From JAFMJV01 sp963800275 (GTDB taxonomy: Bacteria; Chloroflexota; Limnocylindria; Limnocylindrales; CSP1-4): a stretch of DNA of 64,000 nucleotides. The stretch is taken from contig CAWDAI010000007.1 of NCBI GenBank assembly GCA_963800275.1, positions 62,001 to 126,000 of the forward strand, in the 5' to 3' direction. A model generated the notes under the pieces. That model was not told the origin of the DNA, ran no database searches, and saw nothing but the letters and a program-made list of their open reading frames with translations. Made by a program: the position numbers and the translations under genes. Below are positions 30,678 to 38,761 of the stretch, piece after piece. Numbering within the stretch: position 1 is the first letter of the stretch; each line of letters begins with the position of its first letter.

Positions 30678-31682
30678 ATGCTGCTCAAGATCAAGAACGT
30701 GAAGAAGACGTATCGGGGGCCGCTTCGACGGGGGCCCGGTGTGCGAGCCAACGACGGCATCACGCTCGACGTCGATGGGGGCCAGGTGTACGGCCTGCTC
30801 GGCCACAACGGCGCGGGCAAGACCACGCTGGTGAACCAGGTGGTCGGCCTGCTCAAGCCAGACGCGGGCTCCATCGAACTGGCCGGTGTGGACCTCGTGG
30901 CCCATCCCGACCGCGCGCGCCAGGTGTGCTCCCTGCAGCCGCAGGCCCAGTTGCCGATCACCGGCCTCAAGCCGCGCCAGGCCATCGATCTCATCGGGGG
31001 GCTGCGTGGGGGTCGGAGACAGGAGGTCGAAGCTCGCCGCGACCTCCTCGTGGCGGCCCTCGACATCGGTGAGTGGCTGGAGACCGACGGGGAGAAGCTC
31101 TCGGGTGGTGTCAAGCGGCTGGTCTCGTTCGCCATGGCCGCGGTCATGCCCGGCCGGGTGGTCATCCTCGACGAACCGACCAACGATGTCGATCCCGTTC
31201 GCCGTCGCCTGCTGTGGGATGCCGTGCGCAGCCTGGCTGACGAGGGCGCGGCCGTGCTGCTCGTGACCCACAACGTGGTGGAGGCCGAGCGGGCCGTGGA
31301 CCGACTGGCCATCCTCGACGCCGGTCGTGTCGTGGCCGAGGGCACACCCGCCCAGCTCAAGGCCGGCCTCGAGCACGAGCTCCGCCTCGACCTCTCGCTC
31401 CAGCCGGGGGCGGCCATGCCGGCCGCTACTTCCTTCGTCCTGCGCTTCAAGCCCAACGGGAGCCGGGCGCAGGCCAGCATCGAGAGCGGCCAGGCCGCGT
31501 CGGCCATCGCCTGGGCCCAGGACCTGCGCTCCCGAGGGGTGGTGGGCGAGTTCTCGCTGACGCCGGCCTCGCTCGAGGACGTCTACGTCGAGGTCGTCTC
31601 GAACACCGACAAGCGGTCAGGTGCCGCGCCGGATCTGGGCACGGGACCATCCAGGGAGGCCTCTCATGCGCACGCTGCGTAG
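30678..31682 (+). CDS. ABC exporter ATPase (DrrA-like)
   Basis: A 334-residue ABC-2-type ATPase. Walker A is GHNGAGKT at 42-49, the Q loop is in LQPQAQLP, the signature reads LSGGVKR (a Val replaces the usual Gln of LSGGQ), Walker B is VVILDEPTNDVDP, and the switch His is in LLVTHN. A C-terminal region of about 100 residues follows, as in DrrA-type drug-export ATPases. The permease gene overlaps its end by 17 nt. A TetR protein is encoded divergently and operators overlap the promoter, which fits a drug- or lipid-inducible efflux pump. Confidence 0.9.
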   Translation: MLLKIKNVKKTYRGPLRRGPGVRANDGITLDVDGGQVYGLLGHNGAGKTTLVNQVVGLLKPDAGSIELAGVDLVAHPDRARQVCSLQPQAQLPITGLKPRQAIDLIGGLRGGRRQEVEARRDLLVAALDIGEWLETDGEKLSGGVKRLVSFAMAAVMPGRVVILDEPTNDVDPVRRRLLWDAVRSLADEGAAVLLVTHNVVEAERAVDRLAILDAGRVVAEGTPAQLKAGLEHELRLDLSLQPGAAMPAATSFVLRFKPNGSRAQASIESGQAASAIAWAQDLRSRGVVGEFSLTPASLEDVYVEVVSNTDKRSGAAPDLGTGPSREASHAHAA

Positions 31683-32400
31683 CTTCGTCCTGCTCTCCAG
31701 GTGGCAGGTCCTGCGCTTGCAGGGCATGCTGCCACTGGCGATGGTGGTGCAGGTGCTGTTCGCCTTCGGCATCGTCGTGGGCTACCCCTTGCTGTTCCCG
31801 CAGATCGACCAGATGACCGTGCTGTTCCTGGCCACGGGGGCGCCCGCCATCACGCTCATCACCATGGGCCTCGTGGTCCTGCCCCAGGTCGTGGCCCAGG
31901 CGCGCACCGAGGGCTCGCTGGCGTACATGCGCAGCCTGCCGGTCCCGCGCATGCTCTTCCTGGCCGCGGATCTCACGGTCTGGCTGGCCATCGTCCTGCC
32001 GGGCGTCGTCTTTGCCGTGGTCATCGGAGCGTGGGCCTTCGACCTCACCCTCTCGGTCAGCATCACCGTCGTGCCCGCGGTCCTGCTCGTGGCTGTCACC
32101 GCGGCCGCGATCGGCTACGCCATGGCCTCCGTCCTGCCTCCGATGGTGGCCATGCTCCTGACCCAGGCGTTGGTCTTCGGCGTGCTCATCTTCTCGCCCA
32201 TCAACTTCCCCTCCGAGCGGCTGCCGGGTTGGCTGCAGGACGTCCACGCGGTGCTGCCGGTGCAGGCCATGGCCGAGGTCATCCGCGGGTCGCTCGCGTC
32301 CCAGACGTTCCCGCTCACGGCCGGCCCGTTCCTGCTGCTCGGCACCTGGTGCGTGCTCGCGCTCGGGCTCAGCTACCTGGCCCTGCGACGGCGCGCCTGA
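31666..32400 (+). CDS. ABC-2 type exporter permease
   Basis: A 244-residue membrane protein with six hydrophobic helices and the usual ABC-2 pattern. A short N-terminal cytoplasmic segment is followed by helices from about 20, and a conserved NFPSERLPGWLQ...LPVQAMAEVIRG stretch lies before the last helix, typical of DrrB-type exporters. The ATG at 31666 lies inside the ATPase gene and has GGGAGG upstream; the in-frame start at 31621 would extend the overlap. With the ATPase it forms a complete exporter if both dimerise. Confidence 0.88.
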   Translation: MRTLRSFVLLSRWQVLRLQGMLPLAMVVQVLFAFGIVVGYPLLFPQIDQMTVLFLATGAPAITLITMGLVVLPQVVAQARTEGSLAYMRSLPVPRMLFLAADLTVWLAIVLPGVVFAVVIGAWAFDLTLSVSITVVPAVLLVAVTAAAIGYAMASVLPPMVAMLLTQALVFGVLIFSPINFPSERLPGWLQDVHAVLPVQAMAEVIRGSLASQTFPLTAGPFLLLGTWCVLALGLSYLALRRRA

Positions 32401-32414
32401 GCACGTGAGCGGAG

Positions 32415-32420
32415 TAGCCT
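32415..32420 (+). promoter_or_regulatory. -10 element TAGCCT, start codon 6 nt downstream (leaderless)
   Basis: TAGCCT ends exactly 6 nt before the ATG at 32427, with no ribosome-binding site between. It would uncouple this gene from the exporter genes upstream. Confidence 0.5.
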
Positions 32421-32426
32421 CCGCAC

Positions 32427-33179
32427 ATGACCGAAGACTCGGCCTATGTCGCGGGCACGGGGCCGCTCACGTACCCACGCGTCCTGCGCGAGGCGTGGGG
32501 CATGTTCCGACAGCACTACCGGCGCGTGGCACTGGTGGCGGTGCTGCTGTTCGTGCCCCCGCAACTCGTGGTCGCGGGCCTCGGAGCGATCCGTCTCGAT
32601 CTCGAAACCGATCCGGACCTGCTCCGCGGCCTGGGCTACGTCATCGGCCTGCTCATGGTCACGCTGGTCCGATTGCTCGGCCCGGTGGTCTTCGCGGGCT
32701 ACCTTGACGAGGCCGTCGGCCACGAGTACTTCCGCGGGCGCCGGACCAGCCTTTCCACGGTCCTGCGCACACTGCCGTGGGGCCGCCTGCTGGGCGCCGA
32801 TCTCATCCTCGTCATCGGTACCGTGGTGGGTCTTGCCGCCTTCATCCTGCCTGGGCTGATCTGGCTCACGCTGCTGGGACTGGTCGGGCCGGTGATCGTG
32901 CAGGAGCGCCGCGGCCTGCTCGACGGGTTTGGGCGGACGCTGGAGATCAGTCGCCGCGCCACAAGGATGATCTTCCTCCTGGTGGTGGTCACACTCGCAG
33001 TCGAGTCCCTTGCCCACGAACTGGTCCACCAATCCTTCCACCACGGCTCCTTCCTGCTGGAGGTGACGGCCTCGTGGTTGGTCTCGGCCGTGATCGGCGG
33101 CATCGTCGGCCTCCTCGAGGTGGCGCTCGCGACCGAGCTGATGGCCCGCACTCCGAGACCACCGTCCACGACGGGCTGA
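32427..33179 (+). CDS. Multi-pass membrane protein (DUF-type, glycerophosphodiesterase-membrane-domain-like)
   Basis: A 250-residue membrane protein with about six helices. The opening YPRVLREAWGMFRQHYRRV followed by a first helix resembles the membrane domain that precedes some GDPD enzymes and the DUF7544/DUF975-type proteins; no catalytic domain is present. A conserved-looking PGLIWLTLLGLVGPVIVQERRG segment lies in the middle. The leaderless-type TAGCCT element decides the ATG at 32427. The role is unknown. Confidence 0.65.
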   Translation: MTEDSAYVAGTGPLTYPRVLREAWGMFRQHYRRVALVAVLLFVPPQLVVAGLGAIRLDLETDPDLLRGLGYVIGLLMVTLVRLLGPVVFAGYLDEAVGHEYFRGRRTSLSTVLRTLPWGRLLGADLILVIGTVVGLAAFILPGLIWLTLLGLVGPVIVQERRGLLDGFGRTLEISRRATRMIFLLVVVTLAVESLAHELVHQSFHHGSFLLEVTASWLVSAVIGGIVGLLEVALATELMARTPRPPSTTG

Positions 33180-33277
33180 GCTCGATCTCCGCAGTGCACG
33201 GTCGCGGACACACGAATCAGGGTCGCGGGGTAGGCTCACCTTGGAAGCGGTGCCCGGCCCCACAAGCGGAGACGTTG

Positions 33278-34360
33278 ATGCCTCGACGCTTGCGCCTGCG
33301 AGTGTTTTCTTTCGCGCTCCTCCTGGTGATCATCGGTCTCGAGGTGGTCCCTGCCGCCCCGGCCGTCCGTGCCGTCGAGCCCGATGAGCCGCCACCGTTC
33401 AAGTCGCGCCACTTCGACCTGCTGGACCTGCCCCTCGATCGCCTGTCCTGGACCAGCGACCGGCCGCCGACGCTCGACGTCCCGCCTCCGGTCGACGAAT
33501 ACGGCGTCGCGCTCTTCCGCTGGACCGACGGTGCCTTGTACCACCGGCCCGGCTCGGTGGCCATCAACGGCATGAAGCGGATCGACGCCTTCCGTGACAC
33601 CGGCGACCGCCGACAGCTGGAGCAGGCGATGGTGCAGGCCGATCTCCTGCGCTCCATGGTCATCGAAGAAGACGATGCCTGGTGGCTGCCCTTCTGGTTC
33701 GACTACCCGTCCGAGGGCCTGACCGCGCCCTGGTTCAACGCCATGTCACAGGGCCTCGCGCTCTCGTTCTTCGTGCGTCTCCATCGCGTCACCGGCGACC
33801 CTGCCTACCTGGAGGCTGCCGAGCACATCTTCGACAGCTTCCGCCGGCTCGGGCGACACAAGGCGCGCGGTGGCCGCCGCCCGTGGGTCGCCTACACCGC
33901 GTCGGGGCACTACCTCTGGTTCGAGCACTATCCCGGAAAGCGGCCCGACCACGTGCTCAATGCGCACTTGCACGCCACCATCGGCCTCTACGAATACTGG
34001 CAACACACCCGCTCGCCGCAGGCACGACGGCTGCTGGAAGGAGCGCTCACCACGGTGCGCGACCGCGCCGGCCTGTACCGGCGGGAGGGCAAGGTCAGTC
34101 TCTACGGCCTGCGCAGTCGGACGAACCACTACAAGTACCACCAGATCCACATCTGGCAGCTGCGCCTGCTGAGCCGGATGACCGGTGACCCGTACTTTCG
34201 CGAGCTGGCCGGCGAGCTGGCCAGCGACCGGCGACCGAAGCGCGACGTCGCGGGCGAGCCGGCCCTCAGCACCATGCGCGTGGTCCTTGACCCGTCGCCG
34301 CAGCGGCGGCGCCTGGCTCGGTATCCGTTGCCGGCTACCGCCTTCGACGATGCGGCCTGA
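33278..34360 (+). CDS. Secreted D-glucuronyl C5-epimerase-like protein
   Basis: A 360-residue exported protein: a signal peptide (about 1-29, with a hydrophobic FSFALLLVIIGLEVV core and AVRA before the mature part) is followed by an alpha-toroid-like domain. Segments such as WWLPFWFDYPSEGLTAPWFNAMSQG, AEHIFDSF and HYLWFEHYPGKRPDHVLNAHLHA resemble the C-terminal domain of glucuronyl C5-epimerases, which invert uronic acids in glycans. The ATG at 33278 is preceded by GGAG; the longer open frame upstream is shadow. A TAGGCT about 45 nt upstream may be its -10. The polysaccharide substrate is unknown. Confidence 0.75.
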   Translation: MPRRLRLRVFSFALLLVIIGLEVVPAAPAVRAVEPDEPPPFKSRHFDLLDLPLDRLSWTSDRPPTLDVPPPVDEYGVALFRWTDGALYHRPGSVAINGMKRIDAFRDTGDRRQLEQAMVQADLLRSMVIEEDDAWWLPFWFDYPSEGLTAPWFNAMSQGLALSFFVRLHRVTGDPAYLEAAEHIFDSFRRLGRHKARGGRRPWVAYTASGHYLWFEHYPGKRPDHVLNAHLHATIGLYEYWQHTRSPQARRLLEGALTTVRDRAGLYRREGKVSLYGLRSRTNHYKYHQIHIWQLRLLSRMTGDPYFRELAGELASDRRPKRDVAGEPALSTMRVVLDPSPQRRRLARYPLPATAFDDAA

Positions 34361-34391
34361 CAGCGCCGGGCCCACGACAGCCGCTGAGTGG

Positions 34392-34700
34392 CTACTCGTT
34401 GATGACCCGGCCAAAGGGGCGTGCCTCGATCGCCCCCCAGACGCCCGCCCCGACGTAGACGTCGGCCTGGGCGATGGCCAGCGCCGCTTCGGCGTCGTCG
34501 GCGTGGACCAGCAGGATGGACGAGGTCATGGCATCGCTGTAGGCGCCGGCTTCGATGATGGTGCCGGTAGCTCGCAACTCGGCGATCCGGGCCAGGTGCT
34601 GTGCGCGCACGGCCGGTCGCTTCGCTTCTGCCTCAGGCGTGTACTGCGCCTCCACCAGGAACACCTGCTCGATCCCGACACCAGCGGGGAACTCGCTCAT
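34392..34700 (-). CDS. YciI-like domain protein
   Basis: A 102-residue protein of the YciI fold. The family's conserved His is in RAQHLARIAEL and the Asp in HADDAEAAL, with the central strand SSILLV. These proteins are small dimeric ferredoxin-like folds; some act in chlorinated-aromatic breakdown, but most have no known reaction. The ATG at 34700 is chosen because AAGGAGGG lies 5 nt upstream; the reading from 34736 is rejected. It is a single-gene unit convergent with the epimerase-like gene. Confidence 0.82.
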   Translation of the reverse strand: MSEFPAGVGIEQVFLVEAQYTPEAEAKRPAVRAQHLARIAELRATGTIIEAGAYSDAMTSSILLVHADDAEAALAIAQADVYVGAGVWGAIEARPFGRVINE

Positions 34701-34786
34701 CGATCCCTCCTTCGCATGCGATAGCGTGGTCTCCACACCCTACGCCCGCCACGACATCACGCGATAGTGCGCCATGAGCAGGGAGC

Positions 34787-35869
34787 CTACGCCACCGGCG
34801 ACCGTCGCAAGCGCTCGGGAAAGCCAGTCGGTGGGTTCGCCCGCAGCTCGGCCGAGCGCACGGCGTGGCGCTCCCAGCGGGCCTTGAGCCAGCCATAGTC
34901 GCGCTGGTGGAAGGGGCAGACCCTGATGCACATGGAGCAGCCGTTGTTGCGCACGAAGTAGGGCAGGCAGCGGTCGGCCTCGATGCAGGTCACGCGTCCG
35001 CTCGCATGCCGGATCGGCTCCGTCCTGATCGCCGCGGGTGGACACTCCCGCACGCACTTGCCACAACCGCAGCAGAACCCCTCGATCCAGGCGTGTTCGT
35101 CGCTGTCGGAGGCGGGCAGGTCCTCGATGCTCACGAACACGGCCGCGAGGCGGACACGGGGCCCGAACCCCGGCGTGATCAGGAGCCCGTGCAGGCCCTG
35201 CCAGCCGAGGCCCGCCGCCTGGGCCAGCGGCGGGTACAGGGCCGGGCCGCCAAGCGGGTGCCCGGCCTGGGCCGAGTAGCCCAGCGCTCGCAGATGGCGG
35301 GCGATGGTGTTGGCTGCGATGCCCAACCGGTTGTAGGTCTCGTGCACCATGACCGCCGAGTCCGGGCTGGGGGCTGCATCCATCCGCGCGCGGTCCATCT
35401 CCATGGCCAACACGATGGCCGCAGGATGGAGCACCGCCTTGCCTTCGAATACGAGGTCCGGGTCCACGCTGGTGTAGCCGAAGGTATCGACGCCGGTCGA
35501 GCGGATGAAGGTCTCCAGCCCAGCCCGTTCGGTCTCAGGCATCGAGGTCCGCGGATGGGTCGGGTTGTCGTCCACCTCCCTGAGCGAGGCCCGGATGTTG
35601 CGTGCGCTCGAGACCACCTGCGGCAAGGACCGCGGAAAGCCTGGCATCGGCCGATGGAAGCCTTCCACCTGCATCGACTCGGCGATGATCTCGATGCGTT
35701 TGGGCGAACCCGGGCCCGCATGGATGCCGCCTGACCGCGCCGCGACCTCTTCCTCCAGGCGCCAGGTCGGTTGCAGGAGCAGACGCAGAAGCAGGCGCTT
35801 GATGTTGCGCACGGCACCGCCGAGCGCGTGCGCGGCGAAGGCGGGGCGAGCGTGGCTGGCCGATCCCAT
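34787..35869 (-). CDS. QueG/reductive-dehalogenase-like double 4Fe-4S protein
   Basis: A 360-residue protein built like epoxyqueuosine reductase and the core of reductive dehalogenases. It has a cobamide-binding-type domain with the characteristic GLGWQGLHGLLITPGFGPRV at about 220-239, then two [4Fe-4S] motifs (CCGCGKCVRECP at 266-277 and CSMCIRVCP at 311-319). Compared with QueG it has an extra N-terminal segment of about 100 residues and no C-terminal HEAT repeat. There is no Tat signal, so respiration with organohalides is unlikely; a cytosolic B12-dependent reductase is the safer reading. A TAGGGT element ends 6 nt before the ATG. Confidence 0.75.
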   Translation of the reverse strand: MGSASHARPAFAAHALGGAVRNIKRLLLRLLLQPTWRLEEEVAARSGGIHAGPGSPKRIEIIAESMQVEGFHRPMPGFPRSLPQVVSSARNIRASLREVDDNPTHPRTSMPETERAGLETFIRSTGVDTFGYTSVDPDLVFEGKAVLHPAAIVLAMEMDRARMDAAPSPDSAVMVHETYNRLGIAANTIARHLRALGYSAQAGHPLGGPALYPPLAQAAGLGWQGLHGLLITPGFGPRVRLAAVFVSIEDLPASDSDEHAWIEGFCCGCGKCVRECPPAAIRTEPIRHASGRVTCIEADRCLPYFVRNNGCSMCIRVCPFHQRDYGWLKARWERHAVRSAELRANPPTGFPERLRRSPVA

Positions 35870-35875
35870 GGCTTG

Positions 35876-35881
35876 ACCCTA
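35876..35881 (-). promoter_or_regulatory. -10 element TAGGGT, start codon 6 nt downstream (leaderless)
   Basis: On the minus strand TAGGGT ends exactly 6 nt before the ATG at 35869. No ribosome-binding site is present. Confidence 0.55.
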
Positions 35882-35996
35882 CGACATCGGACGCCGCACC
35901 CGCACGTGCCGATCGGGCCGGGCCGACGGTCTGGCCGTCCACATCGACGAAAGGGCCCGCCAAGATCGCGGATCCGCGGGCCTAAGGGCTCGCGAC

Positions 35997-36002
35997 TACC
36001 GT
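35997..36002 (+). promoter_or_regulatory. -10 element TACCGT, start codon 6 nt downstream (leaderless)
   Basis: TACCGT ends exactly 6 nt before the ATG at 36009 of the subtilase gene. It is divergent from the similar element at 35881-35876. Confidence 0.5.
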
Positions 36003-36008
36003 CCGGCC

Positions 36009-37880
36009 ATGCGTATCGACCGTCAACGCCGCACCCGCTCGATCACCCTGGCGCTGTGCCTGGTCGTCTCGGCGTCCGCCCCGACGCTGGGGATCGTGGC
36101 TGCGAGCGATCCGCCGCCCGATGCGCGCATCGCCCACGCGCTCCGGTGGCCGCACGCGGCCGGCCGGGTGATCGTGGGTCTGAGAGCCGGGGCAGGGACC
36201 CCCCGCAAGTGGCGCCCGCCGGCCGGATTGGCCAGGGTTACCCACCCGATCTCACCGACGACGAGTGGCGCACGCGTCGTGAAGTTGGCTCCGGGTCGGA
36301 CCGTGGCCGGGGCCATGGCCAGGCTCTCGGCAGACCCGAGGGTCGCCTATGTCGAGCCGGACTACCTGGTGCAGGCAGCAGCGACCGATGACCCGGCCTA
36401 TCTCGACGGCAGCTTGTGGGGCATGTATGGGTCTGGCACAGCGCCCTTCCGCAACGAGTTCGGCTCGGGTGCCGGAGCGGCCTGGAGTGCCGGGGCCGTC
36501 GGTGAACGCGCGATCCACGTGGGCATCGTGGATGAGGGCATCAAGCTCGACCATCCGGACCTCGCAGCCAACCTCTGGACCAACCCCTTCGAGGTCGTGA
36601 ACGGCCTCGACGACGATGGCAACGGCTACGTCGACGATGTCCATGGCTGGGACTTCAACCACCACGATGCCTCGGTCTTCGACGGAGAGGCGGACGACCA
36701 CGGGACACACGTAGCGGGCACGGTCGGCGCGCTGGGCGGGAACGGTCTCGGGGTCGCCGGCATCAGCTGGCGGGTGACGCTGGTCCCGTCAAAGTTCCTC
36801 GGCGCCAAGGGGGGCTACATCAGTGATGCGGTTCGAGCACTCGACTACCTCACCGACCTGCGTACCCGCCACGGCCTCGAGCTGGTGGCCAGCAACAACA
36901 GCTGGAGCGGCGGAGGCTACAGCCAGGCCCTGGTCGATGCCATCGCTCGTGGCGGGGACGCCGGCATCCTCTTCGTGGCGGCGGCCGGCAACAAGGGCGT
37001 CGACCTCGACGCATCGCCCGTCTATCCGGCTGCCTACTCGTGCACCACCCGAGCCGACGGTTCGCCGCGCGGCTGGGACTGCGTCATCTCGGTCGCGTCC
37101 ATCTCGGCCGATGGGGCGCTGGCGCCGGACTCGGACCGTGGCCTCGGAGCCGTGGACCTCGGTGCCCCCGGTGTGGGCATCCTGAGCACGTCTCCGCAGG
37201 GGGAGGGCTACGCATCGCTCAGTGGCACGAGCATGGCCACCGCGCACGTGACGGGTGCGGTCGCGCTGTGCGCCAGCCTTGACCGGTCCCGGTCCGCGCG
37301 TGAGCTGGGTGCGCTGCTGGTGGTGACGACCCGGGCGACCGCGTCACTGGCCACGACCACGGCCAGCGGTGGACGGCTCGATGTCGAGGCTCTGGCCCAG
37401 GCCTGCGCTCCGATCACGGACCCGACCCCGACGCCCGCCCCGGCGCCCACGCCCGCACCCGCGCCCGAGACGGTCTTCGTGGACGAGCGGGATGCTGCCT
37501 TCAAGCGTGGCGGGCCAGGCTGGCTCGCGATCGACCACGGCTGGGCGGGCCATCACTACCTGCTGCCCACACGCGCCGACACACGCATCTCCTACGGGGC
37601 TTGGCGGCCCGAGCTGCCCGTTGCCGGCACATATCGCATCGTGGCCTATGTCCCGGACGATCCCGGCCTGTCGCACGCGGCTCGCTATCGGGTCCGGACC
37701 GCCGCTGGCTGGGTCACGCGTACACGCAACCAGGACAAGCGGCGCGGCGGCTGGGTCGGGCTCGGGGTCCATGTGCTCACCACCACGCCCTCGGTTCGGC
37801 TCAGCGACCTGACCGGGGAGCCGGCATCAGCGCAGCGTCACCTCGCCTTTGACGTGATCCGCTTCGTGCCGCTCGGATGA
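36009..37880 (+). CDS. Secreted subtilisin-like S8 protease with C-terminal golvesin-like domain
   Basis: A 623-residue exported protease. A signal peptide (about 1-33) and an inhibitor-like propeptide (about 50-125) precede the S8 domain, with Asp175 in GIVDEGIKLDHPDL, His231 in DDHGTHVAGT, the oxyanion Asn328 in AAAGN and Ser408 in LSGTSMATAHV. After a Pro/Ala/Thr linker (about 471-487) comes a beta domain (VFVDERDAAFKRGG...YRIVAYVP...HLAFDVIRFVPL) resembling golvesin C-terminal domains, likely for binding a surface or polysaccharide. The start is supported by the TACCGT element 6 nt upstream. Confidence 0.92.
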   Translation: MRIDRQRRTRSITLALCLVVSASAPTLGIVAASDPPPDARIAHALRWPHAAGRVIVGLRAGAGTPRKWRPPAGLARVTHPISPTTSGARVVKLAPGRTVAGAMARLSADPRVAYVEPDYLVQAAATDDPAYLDGSLWGMYGSGTAPFRNEFGSGAGAAWSAGAVGERAIHVGIVDEGIKLDHPDLAANLWTNPFEVVNGLDDDGNGYVDDVHGWDFNHHDASVFDGEADDHGTHVAGTVGALGGNGLGVAGISWRVTLVPSKFLGAKGGYISDAVRALDYLTDLRTRHGLELVASNNSWSGGGYSQALVDAIARGGDAGILFVAAAGNKGVDLDASPVYPAAYSCTTRADGSPRGWDCVISVASISADGALAPDSDRGLGAVDLGAPGVGILSTSPQGEGYASLSGTSMATAHVTGAVALCASLDRSRSARELGALLVVTTRATASLATTTASGGRLDVEALAQACAPITDPTPTPAPAPTPAPAPETVFVDERDAAFKRGGPGWLAIDHGWAGHHYLLPTRADTRISYGAWRPELPVAGTYRIVAYVPDDPGLSHAARYRVRTAAGWVTRTRNQDKRRGGWVGLGVHVLTTTPSVRLSDLTGEPASAQRHLAFDVIRFVPLG

Positions 37881-37956
37881 TCTACCCGCGGAGCGTCGGG
37901 ATCGGGCGACTGAGAGCGTCGCGGATCGCGACCTGCGCGTGCGGCGAGGGAGCCAC

Positions 37957-38226
37957 TCAGTCGACCGCGGCGGCGACCTCGTCGACCTCGATGCTGATGA
38001 GACGGAATGAGAAGGGCTCATCCTCCCTGGTCTCGAAGTGGAGGGCGGAGCCCTCTGCCACGGTCCCCTCGTTGAGCAGCGGCCAGTGGAGCTCCACCGA
38101 CTCGGCGTCGATGCCGGATTCATCGCCGACCTCGAGATAGACGTCGGTCACTCGCGCGGCTCTGGCCTCTTTGGCATGCTCGAGCACGATCTCCAGGATC
38201 CTCTCGGTGACTCCCGCTTCATGCAT
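37957..38226 (-). CDS. HypA-like protein lacking the zinc-binding domain
   Basis: An 89-residue relative of the hydrogenase nickel-insertion factor HypA. It keeps the N-terminal MHE nickel-binding tripeptide, the first helix (VTERILEIVLEHA), VYLEVGDESGIDAESVELHW and GTVAEGSALHFE. The two CxxC pairs that bind zinc in HypA are absent: the protein has no cysteine at all. The last strand (RLISIEVDE) aligns with the end of normal HypA, so the zinc loop seems cleanly excised rather than truncated. It is the last gene of the hydrogenase operon, overlapping the maturation protease gene by 8 nt. A chaperone role in Ni insertion is inferred. Confidence 0.75.
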   Translation of the reverse strand: MHEAGVTERILEIVLEHAKEARAARVTDVYLEVGDESGIDAESVELHWPLLNEGTVAEGSALHFETREDEPFSFRLISIEVDEVAAAVD

Positions 38227-38761
38227 GGACTGGCTCCCCTTGTGGCAGTGTCGAGCGCGTCTCCCGTAGCGCGCCCACGACTTGAGCGGCGGCGACCGGG
38301 ACGGCCCCGGCGGCGGTCTCGCTCAGTTCCTCGCCGAAGACGTCGCCCCGTTCGATGACGATGCCCACGACCTCGATGTCTGTCGGCAGATCCGCGCCCA
38401 TGGCCCGGCCGGCCTCGATCGCGGCCGGCAGGGGAGCGTCGTGCGTCGAGTCGAGATGACTCGTCACCCTCGTCTCCACCGCCGCCAGCGGCTTGCGCCA
38501 CACGCTCCCGGGCACTTCCCCGGGGTCGATGACCGCGTCCACGATGATGGCACGTCGGTAGCCCACCAGCAGCTCCATCAGGCTGATGCCGCCTACGCAG
38601 GCCTGCTGCAGGCTGGCGCCTCCGTGGTCGAGCAGGTCCAGTTCATCGATGACCCGCCAGCCCACGCCGTCGTCGCCGAGGATGGGGTTGCCGAGCCCGA
38701 CCACGAGCGTCTCGCCGGGCTCGGCGAGACGCACCGGGTAGACATCGGCCAGGTCAGTCAC
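38219..38761 (-). CDS. Hydrogenase maturation endopeptidase (HybD/HycI family)
   Basis: A 180-residue nickel-dependent peptidase that removes the C-terminal extension of the [NiFe] large subunit after metal insertion. The signature GLGNPILGDDGVGWRV carries the first metal-binding acidic residue, IIVDAV the second Asp, and DSTHDAP the His. The large subunit encoded just upstream ends with 26 residues after its last metal ligand, which is the expected substrate. It overlaps the large-subunit gene and the HypA-like gene by 8 nt each, so expression is tightly coupled. Confidence 0.9.
   Translation of the reverse strand: MTDLADVYPVRLAEPGETLVVGLGNPILGDDGVGWRVIDELDLLDHGGASLQQACVGGISLMELLVGYRRAIIVDAVIDPGEVPGSVWRKPLAAVETRVTSHLDSTHDAPLPAAIEAGRAMGADLPTDIEVVGIVIERGDVFGEELSETAAGAVPVAAAQVVGALRETRSTLPQGEPVHA

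Noticed and set aside
34787..35869. Annotation as a respiratory reductive dehalogenase
   Set aside because: No Tat signal and no adjacent membrane-anchor gene of the RdhB type; only the fold and the Fe-S motifs are shared.
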